A stretch of DNA of 20,791 nucleotides from Pinguiococcus pyrenoidosus. Taxonomy: Eukaryota; Sar; Pinguiophyceae; Pinguiochrysidales; Pinguiochrysidaceae. This document shows positions 9,360 through 19,500 of this stretch, one piece after another. Below the pieces are notes generated by a model. The model saw only the letters and a program-made list of their open reading frames with translations, was not told where the DNA came from and did no database searches. Each line of letters starts with the position of its first letter. Position 1 is the first letter of the stretch. Made by a program: the position numbers and the translations under genes. The DNA lies in the NCBI GenBank assembly GCA_019677205.1, contig JAAMXY010000226.1:1-20791 (forward strand), written 5' to 3'.

Positions 9360-10402
9360 ATGGACGCTTTTTGGGAAATGCTGAGCTCTCGCGATGTGCT
9401 CTGCTTCGGCCGCGAGAGCGCCACCAGCTCTGTCGCGGTGTTCACCGCTTTGTTCCTCAGGGCCGTCGTTTCGACGCTTTCCTCCACTTCGGTGCGCACC
9501 CGTCTCTTGCTTCGGCGTTGAGACTCCTTGAAACTAAGCGGATGGTCTCTACGCTCTTCTGCTGGCAATGAAAACCTCTGAAACTGGGAAAATTCCGCAG
9601 AAATGGACGGCGGCGCGAACTTCAGAGCTTTCGGCAGCTAGTGAACAGCCGCAGAAGGAAGATCCGTTTGCGTTTCTGGGCCTGTTTACCATCCTGGGCC
9701 TCTTCTTATTGGAGGGGAAGATGGCCCGAACGATGCAGTATGGCGTCGGGAGCCTTCCCATGCGTCTAGCGCACTGCATTCTTGGCCGCTTCTCGCTGCG
9801 AAGGTGAGGATAGCCAGCTCGGAGCAAAAGCCGCATATGAATTGGGCTGAAACGCATGAATCCAGGCTCTTTTTCGTGGTGATTCCTGCCCACTTCCTCG
9901 GCGCGATCATCGGAGCAGCTGGAGCAAGTGCTCTGGGCATCCTACCGTACGTGGCAAGAGCCGGGAAGAGCTGATAGGACTGGCGTTGCACCCCGGACTG
10001 ATGGCGTTTCCTTCTTTTTTTTTGTTTTTGTTTTTTGTTTTGGCTTTTTTTCCGTGTAGAGATGGCATCTCGGATGATGTTTGGCCGTTTAGCGTGGTCT
10101 GGACGCAGACCTTCTTTTGGGAGGTTGTGGTGAACTTTCTCTGTGTCATCTGCCTGCATGCCCTTCCGCCGATTTTCCACGTGAATCGGCTCCATCCGGC
10201 CTGGGCGCTGGTACCGTTGCTCCTGCTGTCGTGCGTCAGGGTTGGGAGCACGGGGAGCGCCTTCAATCCCACTCTTGTCTACTCTCTGCAGTTCGCAAGT
10301 AACGGGGAGCGCGCCTGGCTCAACGCCTCAGCGCACATCGTGGGGCCTCTGGTCGGCGCGTTGATCGCGGGTGTCTTCTGCTTCAGGGTTCTGCCCGACT
10401 AG
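9360..10402 (+). CDS. AQP11-like unorthodox aquaporin (MIP family)
   Basis: Channel-type membrane protein. Deduced exons 9360-9491, 9601-9803, 9866-9946 and 10060-10402 give 252 residues, the usual MIP length (if the first acceptor is 9654 the protein has 234). Introns 2 and 3 are secure because the joins restore GRFSLRR-LFFVVIPAHFLGAIIGA (family pattern GRxS..R....AQ.LGA..GA) and LGILP-DGISDD. Six hydrophobic spans: about 24-40, 66-82, 113-138, 150-172, 185-200, 228-248. The second pore motif is FNPTLVYSLQF (NPT 208-210), close to FNPALALSLHF of AQP11; the conserved Arg after NPA is Leu. The first NPA position reads SLPMRLA, lacking the Asn. Exon 1 and its donor (9492) are the weakest part. 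The third intron ends with a T-rich tract of nearly 50 nt. Confidence 0.8.
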
Positions 10403-10818
10403 GTTCTTCGTCCCCTCGTCCCCCTCGGCTCTGAACCTTTCAGCGAGGAACCTTCGTAAGCGTGAACCAACATTCCTGACTCGCCACTTCCGTGCGATTT
10501 GCGGAGCGCGCGAGGCATCGACTTGACAGCTTCACAGCGCGTTGGATGCCGGCCCTGGCTGTCATGCGGGATGAAAGAAGGACGCGGTGCTGCTGCGGCG
10601 TGACGACACGTCCATACTGTCAGATGGAACGGCACCAGTTCCCCAGGGCGCGCACACGTAGGAAAGCGCGGTAGCATGGTGCAGCTGCTCCACGAGTTGG
10701 AGCAGATTCCCGACGAGTTGGAGAGGAAGAGCAGTTGATGAGAAGGAGGCGCAGTGCCGATTCGTGAAAGCCTCGAGACTCAATTTGCAGGAGCTGCCGT
10801 ATCAAAATGAAGAACTTC
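10403..10818. other. Convergent intergenic region, aquaporin/Sen1
   Basis: This 416-bp stretch lies between the aquaporin stop (+) and the helicase stop (-). Small open frames exist on both strands but none shows a conserved motif or membrane span. It should hold the two 3' UTRs. I see no repeat or RNA gene in it. Confidence 0.6.
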
Positions 10819-13800
10819 TCATGAGACTTCAAGCAGATCTGCCTCCGGATCCTCCACCTAAGGGAAAGTCCAAAGCAGTCGATGAGATGAGGCGCCGGGC
10901 AGCTCGAGCATTCGCTGCACTGCAGATGGGCACATACTTTTACACATGCGTCCAAGTCGCGAGCATAGTCCACGAAAGCCTTCCAGTTGGGATCGATCAC
11001 AAGCGCGTTCGCTCTGGGGAGGCACGCAAAGGGAAGTAGGTATCAGAAGCCTGGTGCAGCATTCATGATTCGCAGAACGCGACTTGTGCACCTGGCGACG
11101 ACGAAGAGCGCGTGCCGCGCTCTCGTGAGACCGACATTCATGCGCCTCTTGTCGCTCAGGAAACCGATGCTGCGACCTTCCGCGGCACGGACGCAGCTGA
11201 AGATCACCACCGCTTGCTCACGTCCCTACCGTAGCGTGAGAGGTCGTCAGCTTTCCTCACCTCGTGGACTTTGCCTGGGTTCCATGGGTGATAAGCCTGA
11301 GCGCACCTGGAATCCGTCGACGGTATTGATCTCCACCTTTCTAGCATAACCTGTGTTGGCGGCATCGCACAACACCATCGTTACGAACGGTGGAGGACCC
11401 CAAAAAAACACAAAACAAAAACAGCTCCCCAACCCCCAAACCCGCAGACCCGGAGAAAAGGATGTACTCACCTGCACCCAGGGCGTCTTGGAAGATGCGC
11501 TTCAACTTCTTGAGCTGCATCTGGTAGGGCGTCAGCACCGCGACCTGGATCCAAAAGAGCTGCTTAGCACCGACGTCTCCGAAGAGCAAGCCTTTTGCTT
11601 GATGTTTCTGCGCACCTGCCCTTCAGCACCCGGCCAGATCCGACTTATCGTCTTGTAGATGTTCAAGCACATGAGCGCTTCGTTGGGATTGCAGAGGGGC
11701 AGGTCTTTGTTGGGCTGCGCGCGAGAAGCGCGCCGTCCAGAGCTTGAAGCTTCCACGCTTTGGATCGACCCTTCAGCCATGTCGATGAGCAGCAACGGCT
11801 TTGCGAGGCATCCATACTGCGGCAGCTGGAAAGGCAGCGCGTACGACTCCTCTTGGACCTGAAAGAGACGAGATTCGACGCATCCCCGTTACCAACGAAG
11901 CGTCACGGACATGCTCACAAGCACAGAACAAGACTCACATTCTCTCCGTCTCGCAAGAGGGATTTGTAGAAACGGCGAGACGAGAAGCCCGCGATGTTTG
12001 GGTGCATGCGGTACTGCGTGTCCAACATGCATACCGGCACACCACTATCCTCTAAGCGCTCGAAGAGGCTTCGTTCGAATCTGCAGGACCCTGCGTCCAT
12101 GAAAATTGTCGCTGGCAGCTGCTGGGGATCGCCAACCAACACGGCTTGGCGGCACCCCGACGCTTGCGACAAAGCCGCGATTGTCGCAATGGGCCGTGAC
12201 CCGACGTCGCTGCCCACACCAAGGGGGATCAGCGTAGACGGCTCCGTGCTCTGGGCAGCTTCGTCGACCACGACGACTTCAAAGGAAGTCGCGTCCTCAA
12301 GCACGCGAGAGCCCGCCGAGTTCAGGGTGGTGAACACCAAGTGCGCGCTGTCGATCAACGACGCCTCCAGAGCGGTGCGGCAGATCTCCCTCTCCTCGCG
12401 GGACTGGCTAAAGGCCGTCTTGCTCGCGTACTCGGATCGCTTCAGTTCGTTCTCCAGGTCATCCAGCTCCTCCAGAAGGCGGATGACCTCTTGGCTGTAC
12501 GTTCGCATCTCCGGCATGGAGTCCACGGGGACCGTGCGGACGAGGCCGCTCTCGGGCCCAGTGCCTTCCTCCTCGGGAAAGATGGGGGGTTCCCACTGCG
12601 TCGACTTACTGCGATGATCAACATACAGTGGGCGATATATGCTCACTTGCCAACCCTTCCGGAAGCACAGCTCCTCCGGGAGGTTGAGCTTCAGGGCCTC
12701 GGAAGGCGTGTACACAGCCTGCTGTGCGCGAATCTCCCACCCCTCTCGGATCTTGTTCCCCAGGAGCCGAGCGCCTTCCATGAGGCACCACAGGCGCGCA
12801 CGATTCTCACGCAGCTCCTCCCTCTTCGTCTCCTTTGACGACTCAAGCAGCTTGATTCTCTCGCTTGCCTTCGAGGTCAGGGATGGGTCCATGTGCCTCG
12901 CCACCAGTGCGTCTATGCTTACATCAGCCACGTTCTCACCGCGCCCGCTACCGATCCGCACAATCGACGGGTTATAGCGCTGCCCGGTGCTATCAGTAAA
13001 GCCCCCACGGACGATCCGTTCTATGATATTGTCCACAGCTGCGTTGCTGGGCGCAACGACGAGAAGATGCGGCTTCTTAGGCAGAATGTCCCTCCTCTTG
13101 GACGAGATCGCATAGGGATTCTGGACGATGTGCATGAGAATCTCGTAGAACCTGTTGAATTCGCGCAGATGCAAGCAATTCAGCAGTCCGACCAACGTCG
13201 TCGTCTTTCCCGTGCCAGGCGGGCCCTTGATGAGCGTGAAGCCCTGGCTGTTCGCAGCTGTCTGAATGGCGTGCCTCTGCGACTTGTTGAACCTCTCCCG
13301 AAGCATCTGCTCAAAGCCGGGACCGAGAGTTGCGCCAGAGTCGGCGCTGCTGTCGCTTTTTGAAGACGAGAGGGCGAACGCTTTGAGCTTCTGAGAAGGA
13401 TTGAGAAGGACCGGAAGCAAAGGGACCTTGCCGATCCCCGCGAGGGCCTTGAGCTCGCGCACGGAGCTCACCAAGCCAGCAAGTGAGACCACCGCGCAGA
13501 GCTTGCCACGCGATGGGTCCGTGCAGGCCGTGCCCGGGACGGCAGCCATCTCCGCCGATACCAGTTCCTTCATCATGAAGGAGTGCCAACGAGACGGGCA
13601 GACGCCGAGACTCAGACCAACCCGGCTTCGCGCCGCGGTCAGCGCCAAGGCAACAACACACGGCAACGCCGTAGCCGAAATGTCTGGCAACGCGGAGGAG
13701 AGGCTTCTCAGCTCCTTCTGCAGCTGCGCAATCTCTTGCTTGTCGCGCCGATTCAGCTCCTGAAAAGCGTCGGCGGTGAGCTCCGGCTGGCTTCCCGAGT

Positions 13801-14908
13801 TTTGCGGGTTCGGTGCGGCTGTCTCTCCTTCGGATTTCTTGGCCTGTGACTCTTCCTTTGTGTCTTTGGACTCCTCCTTCGTGTCTTTGGACTCCTCCTT
13901 CGTGTCTTCCGACTCCTCCTTGATGCCAAGCAAGTTGCGCAGCCCTTCTCCTTTGGCCTTCATCCTTCGCTCTTCACGTGCGCGTCTCTTGCGTCTCCTG
14001 TCCTCCTGCTTGAAGCGTGCCACCCGGGCGTGCTGCTCTGATTCGACGGTCGACAGCCTCTGAAGCAACTGGTTCCGTCGCTTCCTCTTCCTGCTCGCAT
14101 CGGGATGCAGCCACTTCCTGATGGCGCTGAGAAGCCTCTGCTCCGAGCCTGACGGAACGATCAAGCAAAGGTCGTACACGCCGATGTCCGGGTAGCTCAT
14201 TCCCCTCTGACCCTCCTTCTCTTGGCTTGCTGACCGGTCTGGTCGGCAGTGGAGCTCCTTGATGTGGTCATCACGGACGGACCGATCGGACATCCTCAGC
14301 CCCGCGAAGATCTTCACGTCAGCGTCGCCCAAACTGACGTCCTGCTCCAGCTTGTTGAGAACCTCTGCCTTGATTTCTTCGACACACAGCCGGCCCCAGA
14401 CGTCGATGTATTGCCGATGACTTTGGAAGGAGTCTGGAACGGCAATCCCCGAGGGGCCCGGCCGACTTCCGTCCGATTTGCCAGCGATGTTTGCCGACTC
14501 CGTGCCCTCGATCGTGCCGAGGAAATTCCAGTTGAGCAGCTCGTTGAGCAGCTCATTCAAGCTTACTTTCTGGATGCGCAAGGCTTCCTCCTCCATGTCA
14601 CTCTTGCGCGCCCCCATGTTGACTCGGACGCTCTTGCGCGATACCTTCTTGACTTCCTTGGACTTTGCCTTGGGCAGAGTCGACGGATCCAGGAAGCCTT
14701 GGATCGGCCGTCCGAGCTCCTCCTGGAGCGTTTTCTTCTTCGCCTCTGGCTTCGGAGACGGCTTGACAGACACCAGAGGCAACGGCCCGGGCGCTGGCTT
14801 CACAGCCACAGCATGTCTCTTCGTGTCTGGCAAGAAATCCGGGATCTTCATCTGCTTCTTGGGCGACTCTTGCCCGGAGCTCTCTGCTTTCCGCTTTCGA
14901 CCCAACAT
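10819..14908 (-). CDS. SEN1: Sen1/senataxin-type superfamily 1 helicase with WW-like insert
   Basis: Nuclear RNA/DNA helicase expected to resolve R-loops and act in transcription termination. Deduced exons (minus): 14908-11939, 11858-11616, 11544-11472, 11350-11307, 11225-11092, 11013-10938, 10857-10819; 1192 residues, all phases agree. Lys/Arg-rich N-terminus (MLGRKRKAE, KKQMK) suits nuclear import. Helicase motifs: Walker A GPPGTGKT 562-569, Ia VVAPSNAAVDN, II DEAAQ 882-886, III VGDPQQLPAT, IV QYRMHP. Exon joins restore NPNEALMCLNIYK, VAVLTPYQMQLKKLK, VEINTVDGFQ-GREQAVVIFSC, and RRMNVGLTRARHALFVVAR. Between Ia and II lies a long insert with coiled coil and a WW-like block (GWQ...YVDH...TQWEPP, about 752-774). 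A Lys/Glu-rich heptapeptide repeat (TKEESKD) precedes the helicase core. Divergent from the RPL12 gene. The family call is firm; the symbol follows yeast usage. Confidence 0.93.
13848..13921 (-). repeat. 21-bp tandem repeat encoding TKEESKD heptapeptides
   Basis: Three full 21-bp units (13848-13868, 13869-13889, 13890-13910) plus a partial one differ by only a few bases. On the coding strand of the helicase gene they encode about four copies of a seven-residue charged unit (TKEES[KE]D), lying in a low-complexity linker before the helicase core. Confidence 0.9.
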
Positions 14909-15617
14909 TTCGGCGAGTTTTGCGCCTTGGCTGGCCGGCTTTGGCGCCGCCCAGGTTGTCCTAGCTTGTGGAGGACCTATCGCGCGACGATGGGCAAGAT
15001 GAGACCGCTCAATGTCCCTGGAGTGCCGTAGAAAATGACCGAACCTTCCCTGCGCGCCCGGATTTCCTGGCCTTTTGGGGTGAAAAGGTCGAAGTCAGCA
15101 GCTTTTTCGCGCTGTACCATTCAAGCTAGACTTACGCTTCGCCAGTTGCATCGCCAGATAGCGCTGCTGGAGCAGCGCCTTTGACGCCGCTGTTGAAAGG
15201 GCGCAGAAATCGTGAGCGTTCCGGAAAAGGAGACCCAAGGCGCGCCGCTTTGAAATGGAGAAGCTCACCATCCTTCTCCGCAGGCTTCGGAGGCATCTCG
15301 GCGTGAAGATGAGGACCGCAAAGGCGCGAGAGAGCGCGCGCGCGCGCTCGAGGAACGAGATGTCCCGAACGCTTTCCGCTGTTTTGTGTGAACTGCGGAG
15401 ACCTGGGTAAGCATAATCGACGTCGCCTTGGCGCATTCGCTGACTTTCGAGGTTTTTCAGGAGAATCCTGGCGCGTGGATTAAGATTGTGGAAGTGTTGT
15501 GGAGTTTCTAGTTGTAAAATGGTCCCGAAGCTACTGGATCCGCCGATTGCTTTTCCCGCGGATTTCCGCTCTGTGGAGTGCCTTTCGCGTCTCAGGAGCG
15601 ATTCTTTCCAGCGAAAA
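14909..15617. other. Divergent intergenic region, Sen1/RPL12
   Basis: At 709 bp this is the longest stretch without an assigned gene. It must contain the promoters of the helicase (-) and RPL12 (+). Several splice-like signals lie on the plus strand: GTGAGC at 15211-15216, a pyrimidine-rich acceptor ending at 15283, and a complete short intron candidate at 15407-15460. A minus-strand frame (15095-15709) and a 49-codon plus-strand frame starting at ATG 15034 show no recognisable family. A GC dinucleotide run lies near 15335-15347. An unrecognised small spliced gene or a 5' UTR intron of RPL12 is possible. Confidence 0.5.
15407..15460 (+). other. Candidate 54-bp intron upstream of RPL12
   Basis: Begins GGGTAAGC, contains a good branch-point-like CTGAC 20 nt before the end, and finishes GGTTTTTCAG. 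Length fits the other introns in this window. It ends about 160 bp before the RPL12 start, so it could be a 5' UTR intron, common in ribosomal protein genes. No protein similarity supports it, so it rests on splice signals alone. Confidence 0.35.
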
Positions 15618-16191
15618 ATGGGTCCTCCTCCTCCCGCAGGCGAAGAGAAAGTGGTGATCATGCGCGCCATCGGCGGCGAAGTCGGCTCTGCGGCGTCGCT
15701 GGCCCCCAAGCTCGGTCCTCTCGGCTTGTCGCCGAAGAAGGTGCGGCCTCTGCAGTGGAAGATGAGTGAAGACGCGCGATTCTGACGCGCTTTGGGGGTT
15801 TCGTTGGACGGCGCAGGTGGGAGAGGACATCAAGGCGGCCACCATGGACTGGAAGGGCCTGGCAGTGACCGTGAAGCTGGTGGTGGTGAACCGCCAGGCG
15901 ACCGTCAGCGTGATTCCGTCTTCGTCTTCTCTTGTCATGAAGGCTCTGAACGAGCCGCCGCGCGACCGCAAGAAGGTCAAGCACGTCGTGCATGATGGGA
16001 ACATCACGCTGGACCAGGTCATCGACGTAGCGCGGATCATGCGGGAGCGCTCCATGGCGAGGACCATGGGCGGGACGGTGAAGGAGATTCTGGGCACATG
16101 CGTCTCCATTGGATGCACGGTGAATGGGGAGCACCCGAAGACGCTCCAGCAGCAGATAACAGATGGCGAGTTGGAAATTGCAGATGAATAA
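15618..16191 (+). CDS. RPL12: 60S ribosomal protein L12 (uL11)
   Basis: Cytosolic large-subunit protein that binds the GTPase-associated centre of 28S rRNA at the base of the stalk. Exons 15618-15740 and 15817-16191, intron 15741-15816 (GTGCGG...GCAG) joining SPKK to VGEDI; 165 residues, the same as human RPL12. Family signatures: [54 protein letters not shown] and SIGC. The start is ATG 15618 ([13 protein letters not shown]), aligning with the MPPK...VVYLR start of relatives; a longer open frame upstream is not family-like. Convergent with the golgin gene, which ends 312 bp away. Confidence 0.97.
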
Positions 16192-16503
16192 AGCGACGCG
16201 GCAGAGAGCTTCATCTGAAAGATAATACCGAAGCGCCTTCCCCTGTGCTCCTTGTCTGGCTCGATCCTTGCTTGCGTTGCTTTGCGTGGCGTTGACTGCA
16301 CAGCCAGATTTCGCGAATCTGTGAAGCGGCGCGGGGGGCGAGGTGGTGGCTGGCGCGCAGGCGAAAACGACGAGGAGGAAGGCCAACGTGCAGGCGAAAA
16401 CGGCGGGAATGGCAAAAAAGGCGGAAATCGCGAAAAAGGCGGAAATGGCGAAAAAGGCGTAGCTTGCAAGAGCACAACTTCCTGAATCGCCTACTCTCCG
16501 ATG
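16192..16503. other. Convergent intergenic region, RPL12/golgin
   Basis: These 312 bp hold the two 3' UTRs. A purine-rich, repetitive segment runs from about 16320 to 16460. A plus-strand open frame through it (16252-16485) would encode a Gly/Lys/Asn-rich repetitive peptide but has no recognisable family, and I do not treat it as a gene. Confidence 0.6.
16402..16455. repeat. Three imperfect 18-bp purine-rich repeats
   Basis: Units at 16402-16419, 16420-16437 and 16438-16455 share the pattern GGCGGAAATSGCGAAAAA with two to four changes each, in the gap between RPL12 and the golgin gene. A related shorter motif (GCAGGCGAAAACG) occurs twice just upstream, near 16357 and 16390. Confidence 0.85.
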
Positions 16504-19500
16504 CTATGAGGTGCCTCCCGCGGCAGGTCCACCGGCTGCGCCTCCACCAGCCTCTGGTCCGCCTTGCGCAGCGCTTGCTCCAAAGCCGAACCAGCCCCCA
16601 ACTTGACGGATGAGCCCCGCCTCCTCGACAGAAATGGCTCCTTCGATCGCCTTGACCTGTCGACCAAGAACAAGCGCACATCAGCCAAATGCATGCGTGC
16701 ATCAGACATCAACATTCACTTAGACTTGCACGTGCGCCTCTGCGGTTGTGCGACGCCTTTCATGGTGAAGCGACGTACCTCGGCACTTGAGAGATGCAAG
16801 AGCGAGGCAATGACGGGAAGGATACGACGATGCTCGCCGGGGTCAGTGCTTGCGAGGTACCCGACGACGACATTCTTCAGGAACTCGGCGTTTTCAACGG
16901 CCTGCTGGCCCGACAGCGAAAGCTCCTTGGACCTGGCAAGCTCCTCCTGCAGCTCCCGGACGACCTCCTTCAGCAGCTGCGTCTGCGTCGCATGCTTCTC
17001 CAGATCGGCCCGCGCGTCTCCCGCCTCCTTCAGCGCCACCTCCAGGGCGTCCCTCAATCGCTTCTGTTCCTGCTGCGCGCGCTTCTTCAGCTGCTCGATC
17101 ACGACCAGTCCGGCATGGGACTCTCCCACAGGCGCCCGCGGCGATCGCTCCGGCTGAGGCGCGCTGGCTGCCGCGGCCCTGCCGCTTCTACCATCACTGT
17201 CGTCCTCCAAGAGGTCGCCCAAGTTGAAGGGCTGCTCGACTGCCTCGGGCTTCGCTCGCGGCGATTCGTCTGCGGCCCGAGTTCTCTCGCCGGCCTTCTG
17301 CTCGCTTGCTACGGGCTTGTTCTCCGCCTGCCTTTCGCCAGAGGGCGAGACGACGGTCTTGTGGGCCTGCTGGAGCTTCTCCCGAAGCTCCAGACCCCTC
17401 TTCCGCTCCGAGTCGAGATCGTGCGTGTAGTTGGCCAGCTCCCTCTTCAGCTTATCAACGGCGGTTTCCAAGCTCTCGCACTTGGCCCTCGCCCTGGCCA
17501 GCTCTTCGCTCTGCAGGTCCAGCTCGTCCTTCCGAATGGCAATCTGCGACGAAAGGTCCTGATTCCTCTCCTCCAGAAGCGCGATCTTCCGCTTTTCCTG
17601 CGACACCAGGACCTTCAGCTTCTCTTCCAGGGCCACAATCTGGCCCTCCGCCTTGTCCCTCGCCTCCTGCGAAGCTCTCTTCTCCTTCTCGCACTCCGCC
17701 AGGTCGGTGCGCGCCGCCGCGAGATTCTCAGCCAGCTCCTCCACGGCTTGCTTGCTCTCCATGCTGATCTGCGCGTCCTGGGCTGCCCGCTGCAGCGCAA
17801 GACGAGCTCGCTGCTTGTACTTGTCGAACTCACTCTGTAGCTGCCCGTGCGCGGACGAGACCTCCTGGAACTCCATCTCCCGAGCCTGCATCCTCTCCGC
17901 CGCGGCCTTCGATGCCTCCTCGGCCGCGTCCTGGATGAGCTCCTGGACAAGCCGCGGATAGTCCACTTCTCGCACCATCTCGTCGGCGACCGCATCCCCC
18001 TCCTCGGCCGGCGCGACTCTGCTGACAAGCCTCGCTGTGTTGTTGGCCACCTCCACTGCATATCTGCGCTGGAAGGCACCCTCGCTTGCCCAAAAGCGGC
18101 AGCGGTTCCCCATGGCTTGGTAGCACGGGAAGCTGCTGAAGAAGGAATCCTCCACCGTCGGCGGAAGAGTGACCTCAAGCAGACAGTAGATCTCCTCCGC
18201 GGCTCCTCCGCCGGCCGAAACGCGGCTGAGGATTTGCAGGCTCGAGATGTCCGATGGCCATCCCAGGGCCTGCCGAAGCTCCGCAAGATCTGTCTCCTTG
18301 CCCTTCAGGCTGTCCCTCTGCCGCGTGAGCAGTGACCTGAGCTTCTGGTTCTTCTTCTCCAGGTCGGAGGCGTTCTTCGCCGCCTTCTCAAGGCGCTCTT
18401 GCACCTTCCCAAGTGCCCCCTGCTGGAAGCGCTTCTCCGTCCCAGCGTCCTTCTGAACTCGTTTCAGCTGCTGCTGCATCTCATCTATTTGCCCCTGCTT
18501 CTCCGCACATGTCGCCTCGAGCGCCTCTACCTGCTCGGAGAGCCTTTTCCTTTCCTGCTCGACTTGCGAGGTGACTTGCTCCTTTTCCTGCGCCACCTTC
18601 TCCAACTCCGCCTGCAGCGTTGCCTTCTCCTGGGACGCCTCATTTCGAACCCTATCCGTCTCTTCCGTCAAGGACGTGGCCTGGGCCGTCAAGGACGTGA
18701 CCTGGGCCGTCAAGGACTTGACCTGGGCCGTCAAGGAAGAGAGGCTGGCGTCCCTGGCCTGCAAGGCGGCGCTCGCACCTTCCGTCTGCGACTGCTGCGA
18801 AGCTTCCAAGGCTTCTGCACGATCTCTGGCCTGCTGCAGCTCTGCAGTGCGGGCTTTGAGGTCATCCCGCAGCTGCTTCTCGACCTTGTCCCGGGACGCT
18901 CGGAGCTTCTTGTATCCTTTATTGTACTTCTCGGCGCGCTCTTTCCAGAGGTTCTCGCTTGCCTGGAGCTCGGTGACCTGTCGCTGCAAGCTCTCCAGGT
19001 GCTCTGAGGTTGCTTCAACGCGGTCACCATCGGCTGGAGCCTCCTCAGCGCCGCGGCTCCTGAGCTGCTCCTCCATCTCTTTCAAAGCGTCTTTCAGCTC
19101 GAGCACTTCCTTCGCTGCGGCCTCCGCGCGGACAGAAGCCTCTGCCAGAGCCTGCTCCCTTTCGTTGAGAGCTCGCTTGTACTCCTCACTCTGAGCCGAC
19201 AGCGCGTCCAAGTCCCGCTCTGCACCACGCTGCTTCTCCTGCAGCGCCAAAACTACTTGTCGAAGCTCCTCCTCCTCCTCCTCCTCTTCCTCCGCTTCTC
19301 CTTCACCTGCGACAGAAGCGTTCGGTGCTTCCTCGGACTTGTCGCGAAGCGTGGTCGCCCGCGCATGTTCCTCGAGATCGGCGATCTTGGCGTTTGCCAC
19401 CTCCACTTGCTTCAAAGCATCTGCCAGGGCTTTGTCCTTCTCCAGAAGCTCGGCTTGCCCTGCCTGATTGGAGCCGTTCTCACCCGACGCACTCGCAGCC

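Noticed and set aside
9492-10059. Stops within the aquaporin region suggesting a broken gene
   Set aside because: They fall in introns; splicing gives one frame of normal MIP length with six membrane spans.
14249-15031. Long plus-strand frame opposite the helicase N-terminus
   Set aside because: Antisense shadow of the helicase exon; its composition follows the complementary codons and it lacks a recognisable domain.
16252-16485. Plus-strand frame encoding a Gly/Lys/Asn-rich repeat peptide
   Set aside because: Lies between converging 3' ends and arises from the 18-bp purine-rich repeats; nothing beyond the open frame supports it.
16794-17840. Leu/Arg-rich plus-strand frame opposite the golgin
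   Set aside because: Complement of Glu/Gln/Lys-rich coiled-coil codons; the sense strand carries the GRIP domain and matching exons.
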